From Roseomonas sp. (GTDB lineage Bacteria; Pseudomonadota; Alphaproteobacteria; Acetobacterales; Acetobacteraceae), in NCBI GenBank assembly GCA_031180725.1, contig JAPSLO010000013.1:62001-126000 (forward strand): 64,000 nucleotides of DNA, written 5' to 3'. Position 1 is the first letter of the stretch; each line of letters starts with the position of its first letter. A program made the position numbers and the translations under genes. Shown here piece after piece: positions 8,405-16,997 of this stretch. Under the pieces are notes generated by a model. The model did not search any database and had not been told where the DNA came from. It worked only from the letters and a program-made list of their open reading frames with translations.

Positions 8405-10063
8405 GTGTCTATCGTGAACCGCGTGCTGCTGGGCTTTGCCGCCCTCATCCTGCTGACGGGGATGCTCGGCCTCTTCGCGATCCGCCAGATGGGCGACGTG
8501 CGCGCCAGCACGGAGACCATCCTGCGCCGCGACCTCAGCGTGCTGCGCCAGGTGCAGCAGGCCCGCGACAACCAGTATCGCATGCGTGAAACCCGCTCCA
8601 GCACCGTGCTGCGCGCGCTGGGCGGCGATGCCAGCGGCACCGCAATCGGCATTGCCGCCTGGCAGGGCCATTCCGGCCGCACCGAGGCTTCGCTGGTGGC
8701 ACTCGCCACTACCGCGCAGCAGCTGGAAGGAGAGGCGCTCTCGCCGGAGCGTAGGCAGGCCTGGCGCGAATCCGCCCAGATCGCCAGCCGCGCGCTGTCC
8801 GTCTATCGCCGCATCGCGGAACAGACCGCCGTGCAGTTCGAGGCGATGCGCAGCGGCAGCGCTGCCGCTGCCATCGCGGCGGCCGATCCCCTGGCGCAGC
8901 TCAACACCGAATTCGACCAGCTCATGGAGCAGTTGGACGCGGCGCTGGACCGGCTGCTGCGCAGCGGCGATGCCCGGATCGAGGAGCTGTACGCAGACAG
9001 CCGACTGAGCGTCGTGGTGTTGCTGGGCGTGGCGCTACTGGTCGCCATCCTGTTGGCGCTGCTGCTGCGGCAATCCATCAACCGCCCCTTGCAGGCCTTC
9101 ACTGCATTCCTGGAACGGGTTGGCCGCGGCGACCTCAGCGGCAAGGCGGAGATCACCGGCGGCTCGGAAATCGCCCGCCTCGCCGCCACGCTGAACAGCA
9201 TGGTGGACGGCCTGCGCCAGATCGCCCTGCAGGGACGTGAGGCGACGGAGAACCTGAACGCCGCCGCGGCCGAGATCCGCGCCTCCACCCAGGAACAGGC
9301 GGCAAGCGTGGAGGAGCAGCTCGCCGCCGTGCAGGAGACCGCGGCCACGGTGGATGAGATCACCCATTCCGGCACCCAGATCGGCAAGCGCGCGCAGGAA
9401 GTGATCGCCAGCGCCCAGGCAACGGCGCAGACCTCCGCTGCCGGCGTGCGGGCGGTGGACGACACGGTCCAGGCGATGGACTCCATCCGCGAGCAGGCCG
9501 AGGCGGTGGCCAGCAACATCGTGGCGCTGAGCGAGAAGACCCAGGCCATCGGCGACATCATCAGCACGGTGAACGACATCAGCGAGCGTTCGCACCTTCT
9601 GGCGCTGAACGCCGCGCTGGAAGCGGCCGCAGCGGGCGAGCACGGCCGCAGCTTTGCGGTGGTGGCGGCGGAGATGAAGACGCTGGCCGATCAGGCGAAG
9701 GAAGCGACGGGACAGGTGCGCTCCATCCTGGGCGATATCCAGCGTGGCATCAACGCGTCGGTGCTGTTGACCGAGGAAGCGGTGAAGCGTGTCGGCGCCG
9801 GCAAGGAACGCACCGACACCACCCGCGCGACCATCACGGAGATCACCAGTCGCGTGCAGGAGAGCGTGCTGACGTTCCAGCAGATCGTCGCCTCCACCAA
9901 CCAGCAGCAGCTGGGAATCGAGCAGGTGATGGCGGCGCTGCACAACATCCGGCAGGCCAGCGAGCAGACCGCCGCCAGCACGCGCCAGCTGGACCAGGCG
10001 GCCGGCAACCTGGCGGGGCTGTCCCAGCAGCTTGTCACGCTGACAGAGCGGTACCGGCTCTAG
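8405..10063 (+). CDS. Methyl-accepting chemotaxis protein (membrane receptor)
   Basis: A 552-residue receptor started at a GTG four bases after the previous stop. It has a membrane segment at about residues 6-26 and a periplasmic region of about 170 residues that is mainly helical (four-helix-bundle type). A second membrane segment follows at about 199-222, then a HAMP domain (IN-RPLQAFTAFLERVGRGDLSG) and a long cytoplasmic coiled coil. The signalling tip is conserved near residues 392-420 (SHLLALNAALEAAAAGEHGRS). There is no C-terminal pentapeptide for CheR/CheB docking, which fits the CheR here carrying its own TPR domain. As the only receptor in the operon it is the likely input; the ligand is unknown. 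Confidence 0.93.
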   Translation: MSIVNRVLLGFAALILLTGMLGLFAIRQMGDVRASTETILRRDLSVLRQVQQARDNQYRMRETRSSTVLRALGGDASGTAIGIAAWQGHSGRTEASLVALATTAQQLEGEALSPERRQAWRESAQIASRALSVYRRIAEQTAVQFEAMRSGSAAAAIAAADPLAQLNTEFDQLMEQLDAALDRLLRSGDARIEELYADSRLSVVVLLGVALLVAILLALLLRQSINRPLQAFTAFLERVGRGDLSGKAEITGGSEIARLAATLNSMVDGLRQIALQGREATENLNAAAAEIRASTQEQAASVEEQLAAVQETAATVDEITHSGTQIGKRAQEVIASAQATAQTSAAGVRAVDDTVQAMDSIREQAEAVASNIVALSEKTQAIGDIISTVNDISERSHLLALNAALEAAAAGEHGRSFAVVAAEMKTLADQAKEATGQVRSILGDIQRGINASVLLTEEAVKRVGAGKERTDTTRATITEITSRVQESVLTFQQIVASTNQQQLGIEQVMAALHNIRQASEQTAASTRQLDQAAGNLAGLSQQLVTLTERYRL

Positions 10064-10078
10064 CGAGAGGCGCGCTAC

Positions 10079-12205
10079 GTGTCGGATTTCCGCCAGGAAC
10101 TGCTCGCGGTCTTCACGGCCGAGCTGCGTGAGCATGTGGCGGCCATCCGTGCCATCCTGGAGGACGCCCAGGCCGGCCGTGTCCCCACCCTGCGCGAGGC
10201 GCTGCGCCGCGCGCATACGCTGAAGGGGGCTGCGCGCGCAGTGGATCTGGCGGAGTTGGAGGAGGCAGCGCACCGGCTGGAAGCGCTGTTCGCCGCCGCC
10301 GAAGCCAGTCAGGGCCCATTGACCGGGGCGGCGATAGCCGATGCCCAGACGCTTCTGGACCTGCTGGAACGCCGCGTCGCCGGGGGCACCGCGCCGGACG
10401 CCCCGCCAGGCGATGCCGCTCCTGCCACCGCCCATCCAACCCCTGCCCAGACTCAGGCGGCGGAATATCTGCGCGTCGCCGCCGGGCAGGTGGAGGCCCT
10501 GACGGAAGCGGTGCATCTGCTCGGGGCGGAACTCGCCCGACAGGAAGTAGTGGCGGGCCGGCTGCGGGAATTGCAGGCCGAAGCCCGGGCGCTGGGCCAG
10601 GAATGGGAAACGCTGCGCCGGGTGCTGGCGGTGGGGGAACAGCCGGTCGGGCGCCTAGCGGAGTTCGGTCAGGCCCTGCAACGGCTGGAACGCCATCTCG
10701 GCGGTCTGGCGCGCACCCAGCGGGCGCAGGATTGGCGCACCGCCCAGGCTGCCGCGCAGATCCGCGACGGCGCCGCGCGCCTTTCCATGGTGCCCGCGCA
10801 GGATGTGCTGGGTGCGCTGGGCCGCATGGCGCGCGACTTGGCGCGGGAGGAAGGGCGCGACATCACCATCCGCATCGAGGGGCTGGAGCTGGAAGCCGAC
10901 CGCCGCGTGTTGCAGGCGCTGAAGGACCCGGTGCTGCACATGCTGCGCAACGCCATCAGCCACGGTGTGGAACCCGCCGCGGAACGCACCGCACGCGGCA
11001 AGCCGGCGCGAGCCGAACTCACCCTGCGCCTCGCGGCCCAAGGCAGCCGGCTGGTGCTGACGGTGCAGGATGACGGCCGCGGGCCCGACCTGCAGCGGAT
11101 CGAGGAGGTGGCGGTGGCCCGTGGCCTGCTGCCCGCCCGCCGGGCGGATGAACCACCGCTCCCCGAGGACCAGCTTCTCGCCTTGATCTTCGAGCCCGGA
11201 TTCTCCACCGCCGCCAGGGTGGACCGACTGGCCGGGCGGGGCATGGGCCTTTCCGTGGTGGCCGAGGTGGCACGCCGCCTGGGCGGCAGTGCAGTGCTGC
11301 GCCCGCGCATGCCCTGGGGAGCGGAGGCGGAGATCGCCGTGCCCTTCTCCGCCGCACGGCAGACGCTGCTGCTGGTGGAAGCGGGCGGCCAGGTGCTGGC
11401 CCTGCCGCATGCCGGCGTGGAGCGCCTGCTGCGGCTGCCGGCCGGGGCGCTCGACCGCGTCGAGGGGCACTCGGTGCTACGCCTCGCGGTAGAGGGCGGC
11501 CAGGCCGTGGTGCCCGTGGTGGCGCTTTCCGCTCTGCTGGGCCAGGGCGGGCCCGGGCTGCCGGTGGAGAATGGCCATGTGCAACTGGTCCTGCTGCGTC
11601 GTGGCGCGCGACGCTGCGCCGTGGCGGTGGATGGGCTGCGCGCGGTGCGCAGCCTGGCGGTGAGCGAGCTGGACCTGCCGGGCATGGATGCCGGCCTCGT
11701 CGCCGGCGGGGCGCTGCCCGAGGATGACATGCCCGTGCTGGTGTTGAGCCCGGATGGCCTGGTCGAGCGTTGGCTACGGGAGGAAGGGCGGCTGGCCGGT
11801 GGAACAGTGGGCCTCACGCCCCTGGAGCCGGCGCCGCAGCGCACCATTCTCGTGGTGGATGATTCGATCACGACGCGCACGCTGGAGCGGAGCATCCTGG
11901 AAGCCCAGGGCTATCGCGTGCTGCTGAGCGTCGACGGGCTGGAGGCCTTGAACGTGTTGCGAAGTGGCCAGGCAGTGGTGGACCTGGTGATCGCGGATGT
12001 GGAGATGCCGCGGATGGACGGTTTCGGCCTGCTGCAGGCCATGAAGACCGATCCGCGCCTGGCGCCCATCCCAGTCATCCTGATGACTTCCCGCGCCGAT
12101 CCCGCGGATGTGCGCCGCGGCCTGGAACTCGGCGCCGGCGCCTATGTGACCAAGCAGAAATTCGACCAGCGCGAATTGCTGGCGACCATCGGACAGCTTC
12201 TCTGA
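10079..12205 (+). CDS. CheA-type histidine kinase with C-terminal receiver (WspE-like)
   Basis: A 708-residue hybrid CheA. The order is Hpt domain (phosphorylated His about residue 46 in RRAHTLKGAARA), a linker of about 110 residues without a recognisable P2 domain, the HATPase domain (N box LHMLRNAISHGVE near residue 290, DDGRGPD, GRGMGLSVV), a CheW-like regulatory domain, and a receiver from about residue 585 (ILVVDDSITTR; acceptor Asp in VIADVEMPRMDG; Lys in YVTKQKF). The fused receiver is typical of WspE and related kinases and may act as a phosphate sink or relay. The GTG start follows the receptor gene by 15 bases; the stop overlaps cheB by one base (TGATG). Confidence 0.94.
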   Translation: MSDFRQELLAVFTAELREHVAAIRAILEDAQAGRVPTLREALRRAHTLKGAARAVDLAELEEAAHRLEALFAAAEASQGPLTGAAIADAQTLLDLLERRVAGGTAPDAPPGDAAPATAHPTPAQTQAAEYLRVAAGQVEALTEAVHLLGAELARQEVVAGRLRELQAEARALGQEWETLRRVLAVGEQPVGRLAEFGQALQRLERHLGGLARTQRAQDWRTAQAAAQIRDGAARLSMVPAQDVLGALGRMARDLAREEGRDITIRIEGLELEADRRVLQALKDPVLHMLRNAISHGVEPAAERTARGKPARAELTLRLAAQGSRLVLTVQDDGRGPDLQRIEEVAVARGLLPARRADEPPLPEDQLLALIFEPGFSTAARVDRLAGRGMGLSVVAEVARRLGGSAVLRPRMPWGAEAEIAVPFSAARQTLLLVEAGGQVLALPHAGVERLLRLPAGALDRVEGHSVLRLAVEGGQAVVPVVALSALLGQGGPGLPVENGHVQLVLLRRGARRCAVAVDGLRAVRSLAVSELDLPGMDAGLVAGGALPEDDMPVLVLSPDGLVERWLREEGRLAGGTVGLTPLEPAPQRTILVVDDSITTRTLERSILEAQGYRVLLSVDGLEALNVLRSGQAVVDLVIADVEMPRMDGFGLLQAMKTDPRLAPIPVILMTSRADPADVRRGLELGAGAYVTKQKFDQRELLATIGQLL

Positions 12206-13299
12206 TGGCGGCCGGCTCTCCCATCCGCGTCATGATCGTCGAGGACTCCGCGGTGGTGCGCCACCTGCTGGCGCATATCATCGCCCGCGACCCGCGCCTG
12301 TCGCTGGTGGCAGCCGTTGCCACGGCCGAGGAAGCGCTGCGCGAGCTGCCGCGGGTCAGGCCGGACGTCATCTCCATGGATATCCGCCTGCCCGGCATGG
12401 ATGGGCTGGAGGCGACACGGCGCATCATGGCGGAACAACCGACCCCCATCGTGGTGATCGCCAGCGCCGGAGAGGGCGAATCGCTCAACCTGTCCATGAG
12501 CGCGCTGCGCGCCGGCGCTCTTTCCGTGGTGGAGAAGCCCGTGGGCCCGGACAATTCGGGCTATGAGGAGATGGCCGGCCACATCTGCACGCAGCTCGTC
12601 ATCATGAGCGACGTGCCGCTGGTGCGCCGGCGGAACATCGGGGCGTCGCTGGCCGCGCGCCTGTCCGCGCCGCCGCTGCCCGTGCAGCAGCCCGGGGCCG
12701 GCCGGATGCGCCCCGCCATCATGGGCATCGCCGCCTCCACCGGCGGGCCGCAGGCGCTGGTGCGCGTGCTGGGCGCGCTGCCCCCCGACTTCCCGCTGCC
12801 GATCCTGCTGGTGCAGCACATCGGCGCCCCCTTTGTGGAAGGTTTCGCGCGCTGGCTGGACGGGCTGCTGCCGCTGAAGGTGATACTGGCGGAGGAGGGG
12901 GCAGCGCCGCAGCCCGGTCACGTCCATGTCGCGCCCGGCGACCATCACCTGCTGGTCGGCCCGAACCGCCTGCTGCATCTCAGCCGCCAGCCGCCAGTGG
13001 ACGGCCAGCGCCCCGCGGCCACCGTGATGTTCCGCTCCATCGCCGAGGTCTATGGCGCCGCCGGCCTGGGCGTGCTGCTGACTGGCATGGGAGAGGATGG
13101 CGCGCGCGGCCTGGCGGCGCTGCGCGGCAGGGGCGGCACCACCATCACCGAGGATGAGAGTACCGCGGTGGTCTATGGCATGCCCGCTGCGGCGGTGCGT
13201 CTGGGCGGGTCCGGGCAGGCGCTGCCCCTGCCGCTGATCGCCCCGCGCCTGCTGCGGTTGGCGCAGGGTGGCGTTCATGCGGGGGCGGACAACGCATGA
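12205..13299 (+). CDS. cheB: CheB protein-glutamate methylesterase
   Basis: A 364-residue response regulator with an enzymatic output, completing the adaptation pair with the upstream CheR. The receiver has the acceptor Asp at residue 59 (SMDIRLPGMDG). The methylesterase catalytic residues are all present: Ser178 in IAASTGGPQ, His205 in LLVQHIGAPF and Asp298 in GMGEDGARG. The enzyme should hydrolyse receptor methyl-glutamates when phosphorylated by the CheA-type kinase. It overlaps the CheA gene by one base and the next gene by four bases (ATGA), so the whole run is probably translated as a coupled unit. In the Wsp scheme this is WspF. Confidence 0.94.
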   Translation: MAAGSPIRVMIVEDSAVVRHLLAHIIARDPRLSLVAAVATAEEALRELPRVRPDVISMDIRLPGMDGLEATRRIMAEQPTPIVVIASAGEGESLNLSMSALRAGALSVVEKPVGPDNSGYEEMAGHICTQLVIMSDVPLVRRRNIGASLAARLSAPPLPVQQPGAGRMRPAIMGIAASTGGPQALVRVLGALPPDFPLPILLVQHIGAPFVEGFARWLDGLLPLKVILAEEGAAPQPGHVHVAPGDHHLLVGPNRLLHLSRQPPVDGQRPAATVMFRSIAEVYGAAGLGVLLTGMGEDGARGLAALRGRGGTTITEDESTAVVYGMPAAAVRLGGSGQALPLPLIAPRLLRLAQGGVHAGADNA

Positions 13300-15035
13300 A
13301 CGCCATGGGCGACAGTGCGGCCCGTATTCTTGTGGTGGAGGATTCGGATACCCAGGCCCTGCAGATCCGCTACCTGCTGGAAGGTGCCGGCCACCAGGTG
13401 GACCGTGCCGCCACTGCCGAGGCCGCGCTGGAGGCGCTGAACGGCCGGCTGCCGGATCTGGTGATCGCCGACTACCACCTGCCCGGCATGAACGGCGATG
13501 AGCTGTCGCGCCAGATCAAGCTCAGTGTCCGCACGCGGCGCTTGCCAGTGCTGATGCTGACCGAGGGGCGCGGCGAGGGGTTGGAACGCCAGGGGCTGGA
13601 AAGCGGCGCCGACGCCTATCTGCCGAAATCCGTTGATCGCGACCTGCTGTTGCTGCGCATCCGTGCCCTGCTGCGCGGCCGCAGCGAGGCGCAGACGGAG
13701 GAGGGCGATTTCAGTGCGCTGCGCCGGGCGCGGCTGCTGGTGGTGGATGATGGCGCCACCGCCAGGATGTGGCTGGCGCGGCTGCTCTCCGACGATGGCT
13801 ATGCAGTCCAGGCCGTCGCGACGCCGGAGGAAGCCGAGGCCGCGCTGGGCCAGGACGGCGCCGGCTGGGATGCCGTGTTGCTGCGCCTGGAAGGCACCGC
13901 CTTCGACGCCTTCGCCCTGTGCCGCAATCTGCATGCCCTGCGCAGCGCTGCGGAGGGAGCAGAAGCGGGGGGCTTTCACATCATCGGCCTGGGTGGCGGC
14001 AATCCGCCCTCCAACGCGCTGCTCTCCGCCGCCTTCGATGCCGGCGCGGACGAGCTGTTGCCCGCCACCATCACCCGCGATGCGCTGCGGGTGCGCGTCC
14101 GTGCGATGGTCCGCCGCAAGCTGTTGCAGGACGAGACCCGCCGCATCGAGGCCGCGGCGCGCCGCAACGCCCTGGAGATGGCCGGCGCGCGCGCCGAGGC
14201 CGCTGCCGCCGCTGCCAAGGCCGCGCTGGCCGATGCGCTGGCCCAGGCGAATGCCGAGCTGGAAGCCAAGAACCGCGAGCTGACGGAAGCGCAGGCGCAG
14301 CTCATCCAGGCCGCCAAGCTGGCTTCCCTGGGCGAGCTGGTCGCCGGCATCGCCCACGAGATCAACAATCCGCTGGCCTTCATCCTGGCCCATCAGGGCA
14401 CGGTGGAACGGCTGCTGGGCCGCCTGGCCGATCGGCTCGGCCAGGATGCGGAAGCCGCCGCGATGCTGGCGCGCTGCCGCGACCGGATGGGCGCCGTCTC
14501 GCTCGGCCTGCAGCGCATCCAGGACCTGGTGCTGAAGCTGCGCCGCTTCTCCCGCCTGGACGATGGCGGCTTCCAGGATGTGGACGTGCCGGAGGCGCTG
14601 GAGACGATCCTGGCCCTGCTGGGCCACAAGATCGGGGAACGCATTACCGTGACGCGGGACTACCGGGCGCCGCGGACCCTTCACTGCTCGCCGGCCCTGC
14701 TTAATCAAGTCGCCATGAACATCGTCGGCAACGCCGTGGACGCGATCGAGGGAGCGGGGACCATCGCCATCTCCACCCGGAGCGAAGGCACGCAGTATGT
14801 GATCGAGATCGCCGATTCCGGCCCTGGCATCCCACCGGAATTGCGGGAGCGCATTTTCGAGCCCTTCTTCACCACCAAGCCCGCGGGTTCCGGCACGGGG
14901 CTCGGCCTGTCCATCGCCTACCGCGTGGTGCGCAGCCATGACGGCACAATCACGCTGGGCCGGTCGTCACTCGGCGGCGCCCGCTTCGTGATCTCCGTGC
15001 CGATGCGCGACGCGCGCGGAGGGCCGCGCCCATGA
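13296..15035 (+). CDS. REC-pseudoREC-histidine kinase, CheS-like
   Basis: A 579-residue soluble kinase with no membrane segment. The first receiver is complete (EDSDTQ, acceptor Asp59 in VIADYHLPGMNG, Lys in YLPKS). The second receiver (about 145-270) keeps VVDDGATAR but has Arg197 where the acceptor Asp should be (LLRLEG) and lacks the usual Thr and Lys, so it cannot be phosphorylated normally. A long alanine/glutamate-rich coiled coil (about 285-335) leads to the H box with His354 (GIAHEINNPL) and an HATPase domain (N box NIVGNAVDAI, DSGPGIP, GSGTGLGLS). The domain order recalls CheS3 of the Rhodospirillum centenum Che3 pathway, where CheA3 signals through a hybrid kinase. It overlaps cheB by four bases. 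Confidence 0.88.
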   Translation: MNAMGDSAARILVVEDSDTQALQIRYLLEGAGHQVDRAATAEAALEALNGRLPDLVIADYHLPGMNGDELSRQIKLSVRTRRLPVLMLTEGRGEGLERQGLESGADAYLPKSVDRDLLLLRIRALLRGRSEAQTEEGDFSALRRARLLVVDDGATARMWLARLLSDDGYAVQAVATPEEAEAALGQDGAGWDAVLLRLEGTAFDAFALCRNLHALRSAAEGAEAGGFHIIGLGGGNPPSNALLSAAFDAGADELLPATITRDALRVRVRAMVRRKLLQDETRRIEAAARRNALEMAGARAEAAAAAAKAALADALAQANAELEAKNRELTEAQAQLIQAAKLASLGELVAGIAHEINNPLAFILAHQGTVERLLGRLADRLGQDAEAAAMLARCRDRMGAVSLGLQRIQDLVLKLRRFSRLDDGGFQDVDVPEALETILALLGHKIGERITVTRDYRAPRTLHCSPALLNQVAMNIVGNAVDAIEGAGTIAISTRSEGTQYVIEIADSGPGIPPELRERIFEPFFTTKPAGSGTGLGLSIAYRVVRSHDGTITLGRSSLGGARFVISVPMRDARGGPRP

Positions 15036-16945
15036 ACGCGCGCGGGCAGGAGAAGGTGCTGGTCGTCGACGACGAACCGGAGATCCTGGTCGCCCTGCAG
15101 GACCTGCTGGAGGAGGACCACATTGTCCTGACCGCCGCCTCGCCGACGGAGGCTTTGGCGATCCTGAGCACCGAGCCGGACATCGCTGTCATCATCTCCG
15201 ACCAGCGGATGCCCGGCATGGATGGTGATGCCTTCCTGGCGGAGGCACGCCGCCTCTGCGCGGCGGAGGCGCTGCTGCTGACCGGCTATGCCGACCTGGA
15301 TGCCGTGGTCCGCGCGGTGAACAATGGCCGCATCGCGGCCTACTCGCCGAAGCCCTGGGACCCCGCCGCGCTGCGCAGCATGGTGGCGGGCGCGCGCGAA
15401 CGCTACCGCTTGGCCCGCGCGTTGGAGACCGAACGCCGCCTGCTGCAGGGGCTGCTGGAATCTTCGCCCGATGCCATGTCCTTCAAGGACCGCCAGCGCC
15501 GCTTCATCCGGCTGAATGCCGTGAAGGCGGCCGTGCTCGGCGTGGAGCCGGAGGCATGCCTCGGCCGCCGGGAGGAGGACCTGCTGCCGCCGGGCGCCGC
15601 AGAGGCGGAAGCCCGTGCGGATGAGGAGGCGCTCCGCTCCGGCCAGCCCACGGTGACGCAGGTGGAGCGCCGAGACGGCCACCTGACCCGCTATTTCGAC
15701 GTCAACCGCATCCCGCTGCGCGGCCGCGATGGCACGGTGGAGTGGCTGGCGGTGACCGAGCGCGAGGTGACGGCGGCGCGCCAGCTGGAAGCGCAACTCC
15801 GCCAGGCGGACAAGCTGCAGGCACTGGGCACGCTGGCCGGTGGGGTGGCGCATGACTTCAACAACCTGCTGACCGCCATCATCGGCAGCGTCCGCATGGC
15901 GTCCACACCCGGTGCCAGCCCGCAGCGCGTGTCGCGCCTGCTCAGCGTGGCGCTGGCGGCGGCGGAACGCGGCGCGTCCCTGACGCAGCGCCTGCTGAGC
16001 TTCAGCCGCGGCCGCAGCATGACGTTGCGCCCCACCGACGTGAACCGCCTGCTGGATAACATGGGCGACCTGCTCGCGCGCTCGCTCGGCGGCGTGGTGG
16101 AGGTGAAGCGCGAACTGACGTCTGGGCTCTGGCCGGCGCTGGTGGATCCGGACCAGCTGGAACTCGTGGTGCTGAACCTCTGCGTGAATGCGCGCGATGC
16201 CATGGAAGGCGGCGGCACGGTGCGCATTCGCACGCGCAATGTCCGACTGGAGGAGGATGATCCGCAACTCGATCTGTCGGCGGGCGACTATGTGGTGATC
16301 TCGGTGGAGGACCACGGCTCCGGCATCCCGCCAGACATACTGGGGCGCGTCTTCGAGCCCTTCTTCACCACGAAGGAGGTCGGCGCGGGCACCGGCCTCG
16401 GGCTGTCCATGGCCTATGGCATGGCGCGGCAGTGCGGCGGCACCGTGCGCATCGCGACGGAAGTGGGCGAGGGCACCACGGTGGAAGTTCTGCTGCCGCG
16501 TGCCACGCGGCCGCCGGAGGGCGCAGCGCCCGGGCCGGAGGGCGTGCCGAAGGCGCGGTGCCGGGCACGCATCCTGCTGGTGGACGACGACGTCCGCGTG
16601 CGCGAGGTGACGAGCCTGGCATTGCAGGAGATGGGTCACCAGGTGATCGAGGCATCGAGCGCCGAGGCCGCCTTGCAGCGGCTGGCGCGTGAGGATGTGG
16701 ACCTGGTCATCACGGATTTCGGCATGCCGCGCATCAGCGGATTGGACCTGGCGGCGGAATTGCGCCGGCGCTGGCCCGGCCTGCCGCTGCTGATGATCAC
16801 CGGCCATGCCGATCTCGCCAGCATGCCCCCGGACCTGCCGGTGCTTGCCAAGCCCTACAAGCCAGCCGAGCTGGCGGAGCGCGTGGAGGCGCTGACCGCC
16901 GCCCACGCGCGCCATGGCCGACCCGGGGGGACTTTGCCGGCCTGA
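15032..16945 (+). CDS. REC-PAS-histidine kinase-REC hybrid protein
   Basis: A 637-residue soluble hybrid kinase, last gene of the chemosensory operon, overlapping the previous gene by ATGA. It begins with a receiver of the DQRMPGMDG subtype (Asp57) that also has LLTGYADLDAVVRAVN and YSPKPW, a pattern found in receivers of RpfG-like and hydrogenase-type regulators. A PAS domain (about 140-250) is followed by an H box with His274 (GGVAHDFNNLL) and an HATPase domain (NLCVNARDAME, EDHGSGIP, GAGTGLGLSMAYG). A C-terminal receiver has its Asp near residue 562 (VITDFGMPRISG). There is no DNA-binding or GGDEF output, so the signal must leave through another protein that is not in this window. Confidence 0.9.
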   Translation: MNARGQEKVLVVDDEPEILVALQDLLEEDHIVLTAASPTEALAILSTEPDIAVIISDQRMPGMDGDAFLAEARRLCAAEALLLTGYADLDAVVRAVNNGRIAAYSPKPWDPAALRSMVAGARERYRLARALETERRLLQGLLESSPDAMSFKDRQRRFIRLNAVKAAVLGVEPEACLGRREEDLLPPGAAEAEARADEEALRSGQPTVTQVERRDGHLTRYFDVNRIPLRGRDGTVEWLAVTEREVTAARQLEAQLRQADKLQALGTLAGGVAHDFNNLLTAIIGSVRMASTPGASPQRVSRLLSVALAAAERGASLTQRLLSFSRGRSMTLRPTDVNRLLDNMGDLLARSLGGVVEVKRELTSGLWPALVDPDQLELVVLNLCVNARDAMEGGGTVRIRTRNVRLEEDDPQLDLSAGDYVVISVEDHGSGIPPDILGRVFEPFFTTKEVGAGTGLGLSMAYGMARQCGGTVRIATEVGEGTTVEVLLPRATRPPEGAAPGPEGVPKARCRARILLVDDDVRVREVTSLALQEMGHQVIEASSAEAALQRLAREDVDLVITDFGMPRISGLDLAAELRRRWPGLPLLMITGHADLASMPPDLPVLAKPYKPAELAERVEALTAAHARHGRPGGTLPA

Positions 16946-16961
16946 TACGCCAGCCGGCGGA

Positions 16962-16985
16962 AGCGGAGGGCGTTCGCCCCCCGCT
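16962..16985. terminator. Bidirectional hairpin between convergent genes
   Basis: Arms 16962-16972 and 16975-16985 pair over 11 positions with one mismatch, with a TTCG-type tip. It lies 16 bases after the kinase stop and 12 bases from the stop of the opposite-strand Bug receptor gene, so it can end both transcripts. Confidence 0.5.
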
Positions 16986-16997
16986 ATCCCGCCGTTC

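Noticed and set aside
5921-16945. A flagellar chemotaxis operon
   Set aside because: There is no CheY, CheD or flagellar gene; the CheR-TPR and CheA-REC fusions and two CheW proteins fit alternative-function systems instead.
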